A stretch of DNA of 64,000 nt from Catellatospora coxensis. Its GTDB lineage: Bacteria; Actinomycetota; Actinomycetes; Mycobacteriales; Micromonosporaceae. Shown one piece after another: positions 49,206 to 57,648 of this stretch (position 1 is its first letter; the number at the start of each line of letters is the position of its first letter). The notes below the pieces were generated by a model. The model did no database searches and was not told the origin of the DNA. It saw only the letters and a program-made list of their open reading frames with translations. The stretch lies in contig NZ_BONI01000031.1 of NCBI RefSeq assembly GCF_016862635.1, forward strand, positions 1-64,000, given 5' to 3'. Position numbers and translations under genes: made by a program.

Positions 49206-50192
49206 TCATGCCGTCACGGCGTCGATCGCCGCCTGCGCCTTCGCGGTGCGGCGCACCGCCGCGGCCAGCGCCCGCTCCGCCGCCGTACGGGCCGCCCGCC
49301 GCCTGTTCGCCTCCTGCTGCGCCCGGGAACGCCGCTCCTCCAGCGCCGCCAGCGCGTCCCTGATCTCCGCCAACTCGTCGGCCCCCGCCGTCTCGGCCGC
49401 TCGCGCCCGGTCCACCTCGCCGCGCGCCCGCTGTTCGGCCTCACGCGCGGACTCCAGTTCCCGCCGCAACCCGACCGGCACCCGGGGCGGCTCGGGCGCG
49501 CGAGCTTCCCGCACCGGCCGGGCATCGTCGGCTGACCGGTCGCCCTGTGCCGCTGCTCGGCGGCCGGCGCGACCTCCGGCGGACGCGGCTGCTCCATCGT
49601 GCGCGGGCGCGGTGCGGGCTCGTGCCGTACGGGCCGGCCGACGGGGCAGCACCACCACGTCCGCGTCGTCGCCCTCGTCCTCGGTGTCAGCGCCGCCGAA
49701 TGCCGAAGCCGCGCCGAATCCGGTGTACGACACCGCTTTGACGACCGTGCCCGCACGGACCTGGGCCGCGATCTCGTCATCGGCCAGCGCGGCGGCCAGC
49801 GTCTGTTCGACCTCGGCCAGCGGGAGCTTCGCCGGGCTCAACGCGGGCTGAGCACGCACCGCCAGGCCCGCCGCCTGCTCGGCCAGCGCCGACAGCAGCT
49901 CGCGGCGCCGCACGGTCAGCGCGCGCAGATCCGCGCCGCGCAGTTGCCGCTGGGCGTCGCGCAGCTCGGCGGCCAGCGCGGTCAGCTCGGCGATGCGCTC
50001 GGGCGCGCGGTGGGCCAGCAGGTTCACCAGCCACGCGGCGACGGTGGGCCGGCGCAGCCGCTTGATCGCCGTGGCCTGCGCGCCGTGCCCGGCCGCCTTG
50101 ACCGCGGCCGCCGCCGCGTCACGGGCGGAGGTGAACTCCTCGGGCAGCGCCGTGTACAGCTCACGCACGGTCTCTTCCGGCACCTCGCCCAC
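49206..50192 (-). CDS. hypothetical Ala/Arg-rich coiled-coil protein
   Basis: The protein has about 328 residues. I use GTG 50192 (VGEVPEETV); GTG 50183 has a better-spaced GGTGG upstream. A helical N-terminus (LYTALPEEFTSARDAAAAAV and IKRLRRPTVAAWLVNLLA) is followed by a disordered Pro/Arg-rich middle and a long coiled coil (about 230-320). This resembles actinobacterial hypothetical proteins of unknown role. It lies 20 bp before the ABC exporter end on the same strand, but the exporter is upstream, so they may share a transcript. Confidence 0.65.
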   Translation of the reverse strand: MGEVPEETVRELYTALPEEFTSARDAAAAAVKAAGHGAQATAIKRLRRPTVAAWLVNLLAHRAPERIAELTALAAELRDAQRQLRGADLRALTVRRRELLSALAEQAAGLAVRAQPALSPAKLPLAEVEQTLAAALADDEIAAQVRAGTVVKAVSYTGFGAASAFGGADTEDEGDDADVVVLPRRPARTARARTAPAHDGAAASAGGRAGRRAAAQGDRSADDARPVREARAPEPPRVPVGLRRELESAREAEQRARGEVDRARAAETAGADELAEIRDALAALEERRSRAQQEANRRRAARTAAERALAAAVRRTAKAQAAIDAVTA

Positions 50193-50212
50193 CTTGCCAT
50201 GATATGAGCAGA

Positions 50213-52123
50213 TCAGCCGGCATCCAGGTAACCGTGGGCCTGGAGCGTGAACAGCTCCGCGTACCGGCCGCCGGCCGCCATCAGCTCGTCGTGGCGGCCG
50301 GACTGGATCAGCCGGCCCTCGTGCAGCACGTAGATGACGTCGGCGTGGCGTACGTTGGCCAGCCGGTGCGTGATCAGGATGGTGGTCCGCCGGCCCTGCC
50401 GGTCCCGGATCGCCTGGAACAGGGCGTCCTCGGCGCGCGGGTCCAGCGCCGACGACGGCTCGTCCATGATGAGCAGGTCCGCGTCGCGCAGGAAGCCGCG
50501 CGCGGCGGTGATGCGCTGCCACTGCCCGCCGGACAGGTCCTGCCCGTCGGCGAAGGTGCGGTCCAGCAGCGTGTCGTACCCGTACGGCAACTGCATGATC
50601 ATGTCGTGGGCGACCGCGCGCCGCGCCGCCGCCTCGACGCGCTCGCGCTGCACCGGCGCGCCCGCCTCGCCGAGGCGGATGTTCACCTCCGCGGTGAACG
50701 GCCACTTCCAGTAGTCCTGCGACACCACCACGATCCGGGCCCGCAGCCCGTCGGCATCCAGCTGCGTGAACGGCACACCGTTCCAGCTGACCGTGCCCGC
50801 CGACGGGGCGCGCAGCGCGGCGATCACCGCGGCGAGGGTGGTCTTGCCCGAGCCGTTCTCCCCCACGAACGCCACGGTCTGCCCGGCGCGCACCACCATC
50901 GACACCGCGTCGACGGCCGGGGTGTCCCGGTCCGGATAGCTCAGGCTGACCGCGTCGACCCGCAGCGTCTCCAGCTCGCCCGCGGGCAGCGAGCCGTCCG
51001 CGTCGGGCACGTGCGCCTTCGCCCGCTGCATGAACCCGGTGTAGTCGTCGAAGTGCCGGCCCTCCATGTACAGCGAGTCCACCTGGTAGGTCACCGTGGA
51101 CAGCGAATGGCGGGCGGCCTGCAGCGCGATCACGGCGGTGGCCGCCGCCGACAGCGGGATCGCCCCGTCCAGCAGCAGCCAGCCGAGCAGGCCGTACACG
51201 GCCCCGGTCGCGACGCCGCCCGCCATCGCGCCGAGCGCGTTGGTGGTGGTGACCCGGCGCGCCAGGTCGAGCTGAATCCGGGTCTCGGTGTCCATGACCG
51301 TGTCGTACTGGCCGAGCAGGAACCCGCGCAGCCCGTACGCGCGCAGCTCCGCCGCGGTCATCCGGTCGGCCATCAGCCGGTTCAGGATCCACATCCGCCG
51401 CCTGCGCACCGACCCGGCCAGGTACGTCTGGTACTCCAGGTGCCCGGCCCGCAGCGCCGCCCACGCGTTCGGCACCGTGGCCAGCAGCATCGCGCCCAGC
51501 AGCAGCGGGTGCACCACGACCAGCGCCACCGCCACCGCGAGCACCCCGATCGCCCCCGCGGCCAGCGCCATCATCGCGTTGACCAGGCCGATCACCGACT
51601 CCATGCCGCGCGCGGCGCGTTCCATGTCGTCAGCGAACGCGTCCTCGTCGAACGCGTCGAGCCGCACCGCGGTCGTCGCCTCGAACAGCTGCCGCTGCAC
51701 CGCCCGGTCCACCCGCGGCGTCAACCCGTTGAGGGCGTACCCGGTGGCGATGCCCATGCCCGCCCGCAGCGCCGCCGCCCCGGCCAGCACGACCAGCGCG
51801 GGCAGCGCCGTCGCCACCCGGTCCGGCGTCGGCGCGGCGGAGAACAGCCCGACGAGGACCTGCTGGGTGGCGAGCAGCCCGGCGGTCGACATGACCCCGG
51901 CCAGCACGGTGCAGGACAGCACGATCGCGGTGCGGGCCCGGTCGGCGCGCCAGGCGATGCGCAGCGCGGTGCCGACCAGCCGGGGCAGGGCCTGGGCGAG
52001 GGTGCGCAGCCCGGCGTCGGCGCGGGCACGTACCCCCTCCTCCCACCACATGGTGCGCATCTTCGGCAGGACGGAATCGGTGGCGGCCGCGCTCTCGGCG
52101 ACTGTTTCGGACGGTGCGGACAC
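50213..52123 (-). CDS. ABC exporter (fused membrane and ATPase domains)
   Basis: The protein has 636 residues. About six transmembrane helices fill residues 50-330, and then comes an ATPase with Walker A GENGSGKTT, signature LSGGQWQR, Walker B LLIMDEPSSALDP and H-loop THR. It is a half-size exporter that must dimerise. I start at GTG 52123 behind GGGGAGG; codons upstream run through the palindromic element. The substrate cannot be read from the sequence. Confidence 0.92.
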   Translation of the reverse strand: MSAPSETVAESAAATDSVLPKMRTMWWEEGVRARADAGLRTLAQALPRLVGTALRIAWRADRARTAIVLSCTVLAGVMSTAGLLATQQVLVGLFSAAPTPDRVATALPALVVLAGAAALRAGMGIATGYALNGLTPRVDRAVQRQLFEATTAVRLDAFDEDAFADDMERAARGMESVIGLVNAMMALAAGAIGVLAVAVALVVVHPLLLGAMLLATVPNAWAALRAGHLEYQTYLAGSVRRRRMWILNRLMADRMTAAELRAYGLRGFLLGQYDTVMDTETRIQLDLARRVTTTNALGAMAGGVATGAVYGLLGWLLLDGAIPLSAAATAVIALQAARHSLSTVTYQVDSLYMEGRHFDDYTGFMQRAKAHVPDADGSLPAGELETLRVDAVSLSYPDRDTPAVDAVSMVVRAGQTVAFVGENGSGKTTLAAVIAALRAPSAGTVSWNGVPFTQLDADGLRARIVVVSQDYWKWPFTAEVNIRLGEAGAPVQRERVEAAARRAVAHDMIMQLPYGYDTLLDRTFADGQDLSGGQWQRITAARGFLRDADLLIMDEPSSALDPRAEDALFQAIRDRQGRRTTILITHRLANVRHADVIYVLHEGRLIQSGRHDELMAAGGRYAELFTLQAHGYLDAG

Positions 52124-52253
52124 AGCAGCCTCCCCTTGAGCCGCAACCCCACCGGCGGCCCGAGAAGAGCGTATGCCCGATGAGGAGTGAGCAGCCGATT
52201 CGTTCCTGTCGGAGAGGCGATGCACCGCTCGCCGCCGCCAGGCCCCATCACGG

Positions 52254-52299
52254 ATCTTGTGCAGTTGGTGTCGCTGGAACAGCCCTGACTGCACAAGAT
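52254..52299. repeat. second palindromic element (GATCTTG type)
   Basis: Perfect 12-bp arms ATCTTGTGCAGT (52254-52265) and ACTGCACAAGAT (52288-52299) enclose a 22-base centre. It is related in core (GATCTTGxGC) to 41579-41653. It sits at the broken 5' end of the hydrolase remnant. Confidence 0.65.
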
Positions 52300-52308
52300 T
52301 CACTCCCG

Positions 52309-52611
52309 ATGGGTTTCACGGTGCCGGACCACGAGATCGGCCGCCACATCGTGGGCCAGCTCAACGCGCCCGACCCGGCCTGGTGGGACGCGGTTGCCGC
52401 GATCACCTGCCCGGTGCTGACGCTGCGCGGCGGCCCGGACAGCTTCCTGCCCCAGGACGGCATCGCCGCGATGGCGGCCCGCTTCCCGCACGGCCGCCTG
52501 GTGACCATCCCGGCCGGCCACTGCATCCACCGCGACGCGCCGGACGCGTTCCTGGAGGCCGTCCGCACACATCTGGACCACGCCGGTCGATCGGCCGCCC
52601 CGATCCGCTGA
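52309..52611 (+). pseudogene. C-terminal remnant of an alpha/beta hydrolase
   Basis: About 100 codons match the last third of an alpha/beta hydrolase: a cap/linker, CPVLTLRGGPDSFLP (acid residue region) and IPAGHCIHRDAPDAF with the catalytic His. The nucleophile elbow and the whole N-terminal half are missing. The reading frame breaks at the palindromic element just upstream. The remnant could be expressed from ATG 52309 but cannot be a working hydrolase. Confidence 0.7.
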
Positions 52612-52632
52612 CTCCGGACCGACGTCAGATGG

Positions 52633-53091
52633 TCACTCGGCGGGCGAGGCGGGAGCCGGCTCGCGTTTCATGAACACGTCCACCGGGTCCTCGGACTCGA
52701 CCGTGAAACCGTGCCGCTCGTACAGCCGCCGGGCCGCGCTGCCCTGCAGCACCTGCAGCCGGACCACGATGCCGTCGCGATCGCACTGCTCCAGCAGCCC
52801 AGACAGCACGGCCGTGCCGGTGCCGCCGCCGTGCAGGTGCGGCGCGAGGAGGAAGTTCTCCAGCCAGTGGGCGTCCTCGGCCGGGCGCAGTGTCACGCAG
52901 CCCGCGAACGCGCCACCGACCTCGATCACCCGGGTGTGCTCCGGCGCGAACTTGTCCCGCAGCCGCTGCCGCACCCGGTGCTCGTCGTAGCGCCCGAGCC
53001 GTTCCAGGTCCGCTCGCAGCACCACTGCCCGCAACTCCGCCACCGTCTCGACATCGGCCGGTGAAGCCGGTCGGGTAGCCCAATCTCCCAT
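52633..53091 (-). CDS. GNAT acetyltransferase
   Basis: The protein has 152 residues. The acetyl-CoA-binding region (NFLLAPHLHGGGTGTAVLSGLL) and ARRLYERHGFTVESE are GNAT hallmarks. ATG 53091 has AGGGTGG upstream; GTG 53100 is possible. It lies directly after another GNAT gene (11-bp gap), so the two are probably co-transcribed. The acceptor is unknown. Confidence 0.85.
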   Translation of the reverse strand: MGDWATRPASPADVETVAELRAVVLRADLERLGRYDEHRVRQRLRDKFAPEHTRVIEVGGAFAGCVTLRPAEDAHWLENFLLAPHLHGGGTGTAVLSGLLEQCDRDGIVVRLQVLQGSAARRLYERHGFTVESEDPVDVFMKREPAPASPAE

Positions 53092-53101
53092 GATCGCCAC
53101 C

Positions 53102-53635
53102 CTAGCGGGCCGTGGTCAGGCGGAATCTCTCGTAGCCCAGGATCGTGATCTTCCTGGATGGATCGAGGCGACAGGGCACGACCTTGCCGGTGTCGGTGAA
53201 CCCGATCCGCCGGTAGAAGGCCTGCGCGCGCCCGTTGTCCTCGTGCACCCCCAGGGTGAGCCACGACGCGTCGGTGTTGTCGCGGGCCCGCGCGATCGCG
53301 GCATCGACCAGCCGGGCCGCCAGTCCGGCCGCCCGACCTCGGTGTGCAGGCGTCACGTAGACGCCCTGGATGCAGAAAGTCTCGGGGACGACCTCCACCG
53401 GAGCGGAGCCGGCCATGCCCACCCAGCGGCCGTCGGGGGTGGCGGCGATGAACGTCGCCGTGGACGGCGAGCTCGCGCCCTGTTCCGCCTGCTGCTGCCA
53501 GGCCTCGTCGGCGAGCGCGGCGGCGTCGGCGTACGTCGTGCCGAAGGCGGTCGGTGAGTCCCGCAGGGCTTCCAGCCGCAGGGCGCGCAGCTGCTGCCAT
53601 TCGCCCGGCTCGGTCCTGCGTACGACATAGGTCAT
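53102..53635 (-). CDS. GNAT acetyltransferase
   Basis: The protein has 177 residues. GVYVTPAHRGRAAGLAARLVD is the pyrophosphate-binding loop and LGVHEDNGRAQAFYRRIGF the C-terminal GNAT strand. It resembles small-molecule or protein N-terminal acetyltransferases. It is co-directional with the next GNAT gene. The acceptor is unknown. Confidence 0.88.
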   Translation of the reverse strand: MTYVVRRTEPGEWQQLRALRLEALRDSPTAFGTTYADAAALADEAWQQQAEQGASSPSTATFIAATPDGRWVGMAGSAPVEVVPETFCIQGVYVTPAHRGRAAGLAARLVDAAIARARDNTDASWLTLGVHEDNGRAQAFYRRIGFTDTGKVVPCRLDPSRKITILGYERFRLTTAR

Positions 53636-53722
53636 GGGTCTGCTCCTGCGGGTCGGCGCTCGAATGATTCCACGCGCCGTCCGGCCCGGCAGGACTCCCC
53701 GTGCATCGTGTGCCGAACGGCA

Positions 53723-54439
53723 CTACTCGGACGTCGGCTGCTCCGAGCGCGGGTCGCCGATCGGACGGCCGCCGACGCCGATGATGTGCCAGCCCAGGTC
53801 CGGGAAACCGGCGCTGCGCGCGGTGCGGTCCGATGCCGTGTTCGCCGGGTCGTGCAGGTAGATCGGCACCGCGCCCTGCGCGACGATCCAGCGCGCTGCC
53901 TGCGCGACGAGCGCCGTGGCCAGCCCGCGGCCGCGATGCGCCTCCTCGGTGCCGACGGAGATCTCCATGCCCGCGCCGTTGTGCCGCTTGACCCCCACGC
54001 CCGCCGCGTACCGGCCCGCGTCGTCGAACCTGATCAGCACGCGGCCGCCGAACGGGTGCAGCCACTCCGGCACCCGCGGGTCGAGCGCCGGCACCCACTC
54101 GCCGGCGTCCGGCAACTCCGCGGGCGCGTTCGTCCACCGGAACACCCCGCGGTACGCGGTCGCGTCGGGCCGCCCGATCGCGGCGGGCAGCCGGTCGGAA
54201 ACGTCGTCCCAGGTCGGCACCGCGTCGCGTACCGAGTCGACGGCATCCGGCGCGACGGACAGCACGCCGCCGCGCGGCGTCGACACCCCGACCACGTCGC
54301 GGACCTGGCCGTCCCACCCCGGCCGGGTCCGCACGGGGCTGCCGACCACGGTCAGGCCTTCCGCCTCGGTCCACCCTCCCAGGTATTCGGCCAGGAACTC
54401 GGTGAGACGTCGGTCCGTGCAGATCTCGCGGCTGTCCAT
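53723..54439 (-). CDS. GNAT acetyltransferase with an N-terminal extension
   Basis: The protein has 238 residues. The C-terminal half has the GNAT motif GTEEAHRGRGLATALVAQAARW, while the N-terminal 120 residues form an extra domain with GGRVLIRFDDAGRYAAGVG at its end, resembling two-domain GNATs. It is divergent from the sigma factor gene. The acceptor is unknown. Confidence 0.82.
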   Translation of the reverse strand: MDSREICTDRRLTEFLAEYLGGWTEAEGLTVVGSPVRTRPGWDGQVRDVVGVSTPRGGVLSVAPDAVDSVRDAVPTWDDVSDRLPAAIGRPDATAYRGVFRWTNAPAELPDAGEWVPALDPRVPEWLHPFGGRVLIRFDDAGRYAAGVGVKRHNGAGMEISVGTEEAHRGRGLATALVAQAARWIVAQGAVPIYLHDPANTASDRTARSAGFPDLGWHIIGVGGRPIGDPRSEQPTSE

Positions 54440-54540
54440 CGCCCGAAGAATACGTCGCGCGACTCGCCGCCACCCGCAACCGTCCCGGTACGCCGTCGCG
54501 GTGACGGGTGTTGTCGGGCGTCGGGTGTAGGTTCGCGAAC

Positions 54541-55524
54541 GTGGAGGAGATGTTCGAGGCGCACCGGCGGGAGCTGACCGCCTACTGCTACCGGATGCTC
54601 AGCTCGGCGTTCGAGGCCGAGGACGCGGTGCAGGAGACCATGATCCGCGCCTGGAAGGGCTACGAGCAGTTCGAGAACCGCTCGTCGGTGCGCTCGTGGC
54701 TGTACCGCATCGCCACCAACGTGTGCCTGGACATGCTCGGCAGCGCCCAGCGCCGGGCCCGCCCGATGGACCTGGCCTCGGCCGGCGCGCCCGAGCGGGT
54801 CACCAGCGCGCCCGTGCCGCTGGCCGAGTCGGTGTGGGTCGGCCCCGCGCCCGACGACCGGCTGCTGCCCGACACCGCCGACCCGGCGGACCTGGCCGTG
54901 GCCCGCGAGTCGGTCCGGCTAGCGTTCGTCGCCGCGCTGCAGCACCTGGCCCCCAAGCAGCGCGCGGTGCTGATCCTGCGCGAGGTGCTCGCGTGGAGCG
55001 CCGCGGAGACCGCCGAGCTGCTCGGCCTGACCGTCGCGTCGGTCAACAGCGCACTGCAGCGGGCCCGCGCGAGCCTGAGCGCCGCCCACGCGAGCGACGC
55101 CGACGTGCTGGCCCCGACCGACGCCGAGCAGGCCGCCCTGCTCACCCGGTACGTCGAGGCGTTCGAGCGCTACGACCTGGACGCGCTCGCCGCGTTGCTG
55201 CACGAGGACGCGACGCTGTCCATGCCGCCGCTGGACCTGTGGTTCCGCGGGGTCGACGACATCCGCGCCTGGATGCTCGGCCTCGGCTGCGGCTGCCGGG
55301 GCTCCCGGCTGGTGCCCGTCGCCGCGAACGGCCTGCCCGCCTTCGGGCAGTACCGGCCGACCGAGGACCCGGACCGGCACGAGCCGTGGGCGCTCATCGT
55401 CCTGGAGATCTCAGCCGGACGGATCGCCGGGGTCAACAACTTCCTCGACACCGAGCGGCTGTTCCCGCTGTTCGGCCTGCCGCCCGTGCTCGTGCGCGGC
55501 AAGGAGGCCGAGCTCGTCGGCTGA
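54541..55524 (+). CDS. ECF sigma factor with SnoaL-like C-terminal domain
   Basis: The protein has 327 residues. Region 2 (YCYRMLSSAFEAEDAVQETM and WLYRIATNVCLDML) and region 4 (LPKQRAVLILREVL form, AETAELLGLTVASVNSALQRAR) are clear. The C-terminal 130 residues are SnoaL-like and replace an anti-sigma partner, as in the SigG/SigX5 group. I start at GTG 54541: TAGGTT at 54528-54533 could be a -10 box for a leaderless message. Its 3' end overlaps the convergent STAS gene by about 114 bp. Confidence 0.9.
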   Translation: MEEMFEAHRRELTAYCYRMLSSAFEAEDAVQETMIRAWKGYEQFENRSSVRSWLYRIATNVCLDMLGSAQRRARPMDLASAGAPERVTSAPVPLAESVWVGPAPDDRLLPDTADPADLAVARESVRLAFVAALQHLAPKQRAVLILREVLAWSAAETAELLGLTVASVNSALQRARASLSAAHASDADVLAPTDAEQAALLTRYVEAFERYDLDALAALLHEDATLSMPPLDLWFRGVDDIRAWMLGLGCGCRGSRLVPVAANGLPAFGQYRPTEDPDRHEPWALIVLEISAGRIAGVNNFLDTERLFPLFGLPPVLVRGKEAELVG

Positions 55525-55836
55525 GCCCGGATGCGACGGCAGCACGCTGCGCAGCCCGGTCAGTTCCAGCAGCAGCCGCAGGTGCGGACCGGCCCGCCAC
55601 AGCCGCAGCGTGCCCCCGGCGCGGGCCGTGTGCAGGCGCAGCCGGGCGAGCACGTCGAGCCCGGCCAGGTCCGGCCTGGTCAGGGTGCCGACGTCGCAGA
55701 GCACCACCAGGTCGCCGCCTGCCGGCAATGCCGAGTGGGCGTCGTCGACCCGGGCGCACAGCGGGGCCAGGTCCTCCGCGCCCAGTGAAGGGCCGATGAC
55801 CAGCACCGTGTACGCCTCCCGCGCGTGCTCGCGCAC
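55411..55836 (-). CDS. STAS-domain anti-sigma-factor antagonist-like protein
   Basis: The protein has 141 residues. The STAS fold is indicated by VLVIGPSLGAEDLAPLCARV, VVLCDVGTLTRPDLAGLDVL and GTLRLWRAGPHLRLLLELTG. The usual phosphorylated serine reads differently (LTRPDLAGLD), so regulation by phosphorylation is uncertain. The last 38 codons overlap the end of the sigma factor gene on the other strand. Confidence 0.7.
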   Translation of the reverse strand: MREHAREAYTVLVIGPSLGAEDLAPLCARVDDAHSALPAGGDLVVLCDVGTLTRPDLAGLDVLARLRLHTARAGGTLRLWRAGPHLRLLLELTGLRSVLPSHPGSADELGLLAAHEHGRQAEQREQPLGVEEVVDPGDPSG

Positions 55837-56075
55837 CGCTGCCTCCTCCGCGGCGCGCCCGCCCGCCGCCCGGTCGGTTGTACGCCTTGTCAGATAGGAC
55901 GGTCAACGGCGGCCGAACTCATCGACGCGGCGAGGCAGATCATGTCTAAGCAGCTCACGGGGCCGACAAAACTTTCTTCCCGGGGCCGATGAGTTTCGCG
56001 GGGCTCGTTCGTCGGAGTGGGTGAGACGGCAGCCGAGCCAACCGGGCGCGGCGCCGGCACCGACCGGAGGTCATC

Positions 56076-56618
56076 ATGAGGAAGATCGTCGCTGGGCTGT
56101 TCGTGTCGCTGGACGGCGTCGTCGAGGCGCCCGAGACGTGGCACTTCCCGTACTTCGACGACGCCATGGGCGCGGCTGTCGGCAAGCTGATGGAAGACTC
56201 GGACGTGATGCTGCTGGGCCGCACCACCTACGACGGCTTCGCCGAGTACTGGCCCAAGAGCGAGGACGAGTTCGCGGCCGTCATGAACGGGCGGCGCAAG
56301 GTCGTCGTGTCCAGCACCCTGCAGGACCCGACCTGGGAGAACACCACGGTCGTGCGCGACCTGGACGAGCTGCGCGCCCTCAAGGCCGAGCCGGGCAAGG
56401 ACCTCGGCATCACCGGCAGCGTCGTGCTGGTGCGCTCGCTGCTGCGGGCCGGGCTGCTGGACGAGCTGCACCTGCTGGTCCACCCGATCGTGGTCGGCCA
56501 CGGCCAGCGTCTGTTCGACGACGGCGAGACGATCCCGCTGACCCTGGTGTCGTCGGAGACGTTCAAGACCGGCGTGCTGAACCTGGTGTACGCCCCCGCC
56601 CCGGCCGCCGAGGCCTGA
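56076..56618 (+). CDS. dihydrofolate reductase-like (RibD C-terminal) protein
   Basis: The protein has 180 residues. It starts behind GGAGG. MRKIVAGLFVSLDGVVEAPE, LLGRTTYDGF, KVVVSSTL and ELHLLVHPIVVGHGQRLFDD are signatures of the DHFR/RibD-C family of NADPH-dependent reductases of unknown substrate. It is single, with a short spacer holding no obvious regulator upstream. Confidence 0.9.
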   Translation: MRKIVAGLFVSLDGVVEAPETWHFPYFDDAMGAAVGKLMEDSDVMLLGRTTYDGFAEYWPKSEDEFAAVMNGRRKVVVSSTLQDPTWENTTVVRDLDELRALKAEPGKDLGITGSVVLVRSLLRAGLLDELHLLVHPIVVGHGQRLFDDGETIPLTLVSSETFKTGVLNLVYAPAPAAEA

Positions 56619-56682
56619 TCCGACGCCGCGTGGCCTGGGCGCACCCGGTGCGCCCGGCCGCGGACCCCGTCCTTGCGCGCCA

Positions 56683-56722
56683 AGATACCTAGAACTACTA
56701 TGCATCACGCTTCTATGTATCT
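56683..56722. promoter_or_regulatory. inverted repeat upstream of the ABC-2 transporter operon
   Basis: AGATACCTAGAA (56683-56694) and TTCTATGTATCT (56711-56722) pair in 11 of 12 positions around a 16-base centre. It is A+T-rich and about 20 bp upstream of the ATPase start. It is probably an operator, for an unknown regulator. Confidence 0.5.
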
Positions 56723-56742
56723 GACGTAAGGGGAGCTGGCCG

Positions 56743-57648
56743 ATGGCCGACGATGGTATCGCCGTCAGTGGGTTGACCAAGGTTTACAAGAACGTGCGCG
56801 CGGTCGACGACCTGTCGTTCACCGTCAGCCCGGGCCGGGTCACCGGCTTCCTGGGACCGAACGGCGCGGGCAAGACGACCACGCTGCGCATGGTGCTGAA
56901 CCTGGTCCGCCCCACCGCGGGCACCGCGACCATCGGGGGGCGGCGCTACGCCGATCTCACCGATCCCATCCGCAAGGTCGGCGCGCTGCTGGAGGCCTCG
57001 GGCGCGCACCGCGGCCGCACCGGCCGCAACCACCTGCGCATGCTGTGCGACGCGGCCGGCATCCCGGTCAGCCGGGCCGACGACGTGCTGTCCACCGTCG
57101 GACTGACACCGGCCGCCAACCGCAAGTTCAAGGGGTACTCGCTGGGCATGCGCCAGCGGCTGGGCATCGCCGCCGCGCTGCTGGGCGACCCGGACGTGCT
57201 CGTCCTGGACGAGCCCGCCAACGGCCTGGACCCCGAAGGCATCCGGTGGATGCGGGACCTGCTCAAGTCGCTCGCCGACGAGGGCCGCACGGTCCTGGTG
57301 TCGAGCCATCTGCTGACCGAGATGGAGCTGCTCGCCGACGACGTCGTGATCATCGCGGCGGGCAAGCTGGTCCGGCAGGGCACGGTGGCCGAGATCCTCG
57401 CCTCGGCCGGTGCCGCGCAGATGCTCGTACGCACGCCGCGCCCCGAGGCGCTGGTCGCCGAGCTGGGCGCCGGGGTCACGGCCACCCCCGCCGAGGGCGG
57501 AGCGCTGCGGATCGTGGGCGCGGACGGGCCGACGATCGGGGCGGCGGCGCTGCGGGTGGGCGCCGAGATCCATGAGCTGACCGCCGAGCGGCGCGACCTC
57601 GAGAACGTGTTCCTGCAGCTGACGGCCGGAAAGGCAGACATCCGATGA
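56743..57648 (+). CDS. ABC-2 type transporter ATPase
   Basis: The protein has 301 residues. Walker A GPNGAGKTT, signature YSLGMRQRLGIAAAL, Walker B VLVLDEPANGLDP and the SSHLLTE H-loop are complete. The C-terminal 80 residues are a regulatory beta domain typical of drug or bacitracin-type exporters. It is coupled to the permease by ATGA (57645-57648). It probably exports an antibiotic or lipid. Confidence 0.93.
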   Translation: MADDGIAVSGLTKVYKNVRAVDDLSFTVSPGRVTGFLGPNGAGKTTTLRMVLNLVRPTAGTATIGGRRYADLTDPIRKVGALLEASGAHRGRTGRNHLRMLCDAAGIPVSRADDVLSTVGLTPAANRKFKGYSLGMRQRLGIAAALLGDPDVLVLDEPANGLDPEGIRWMRDLLKSLADEGRTVLVSSHLLTEMELLADDVVIIAAGKLVRQGTVAEILASAGAAQMLVRTPRPEALVAELGAGVTATPAEGGALRIVGADGPTIGAAALRVGAEIHELTAERRDLENVFLQLTAGKADIR

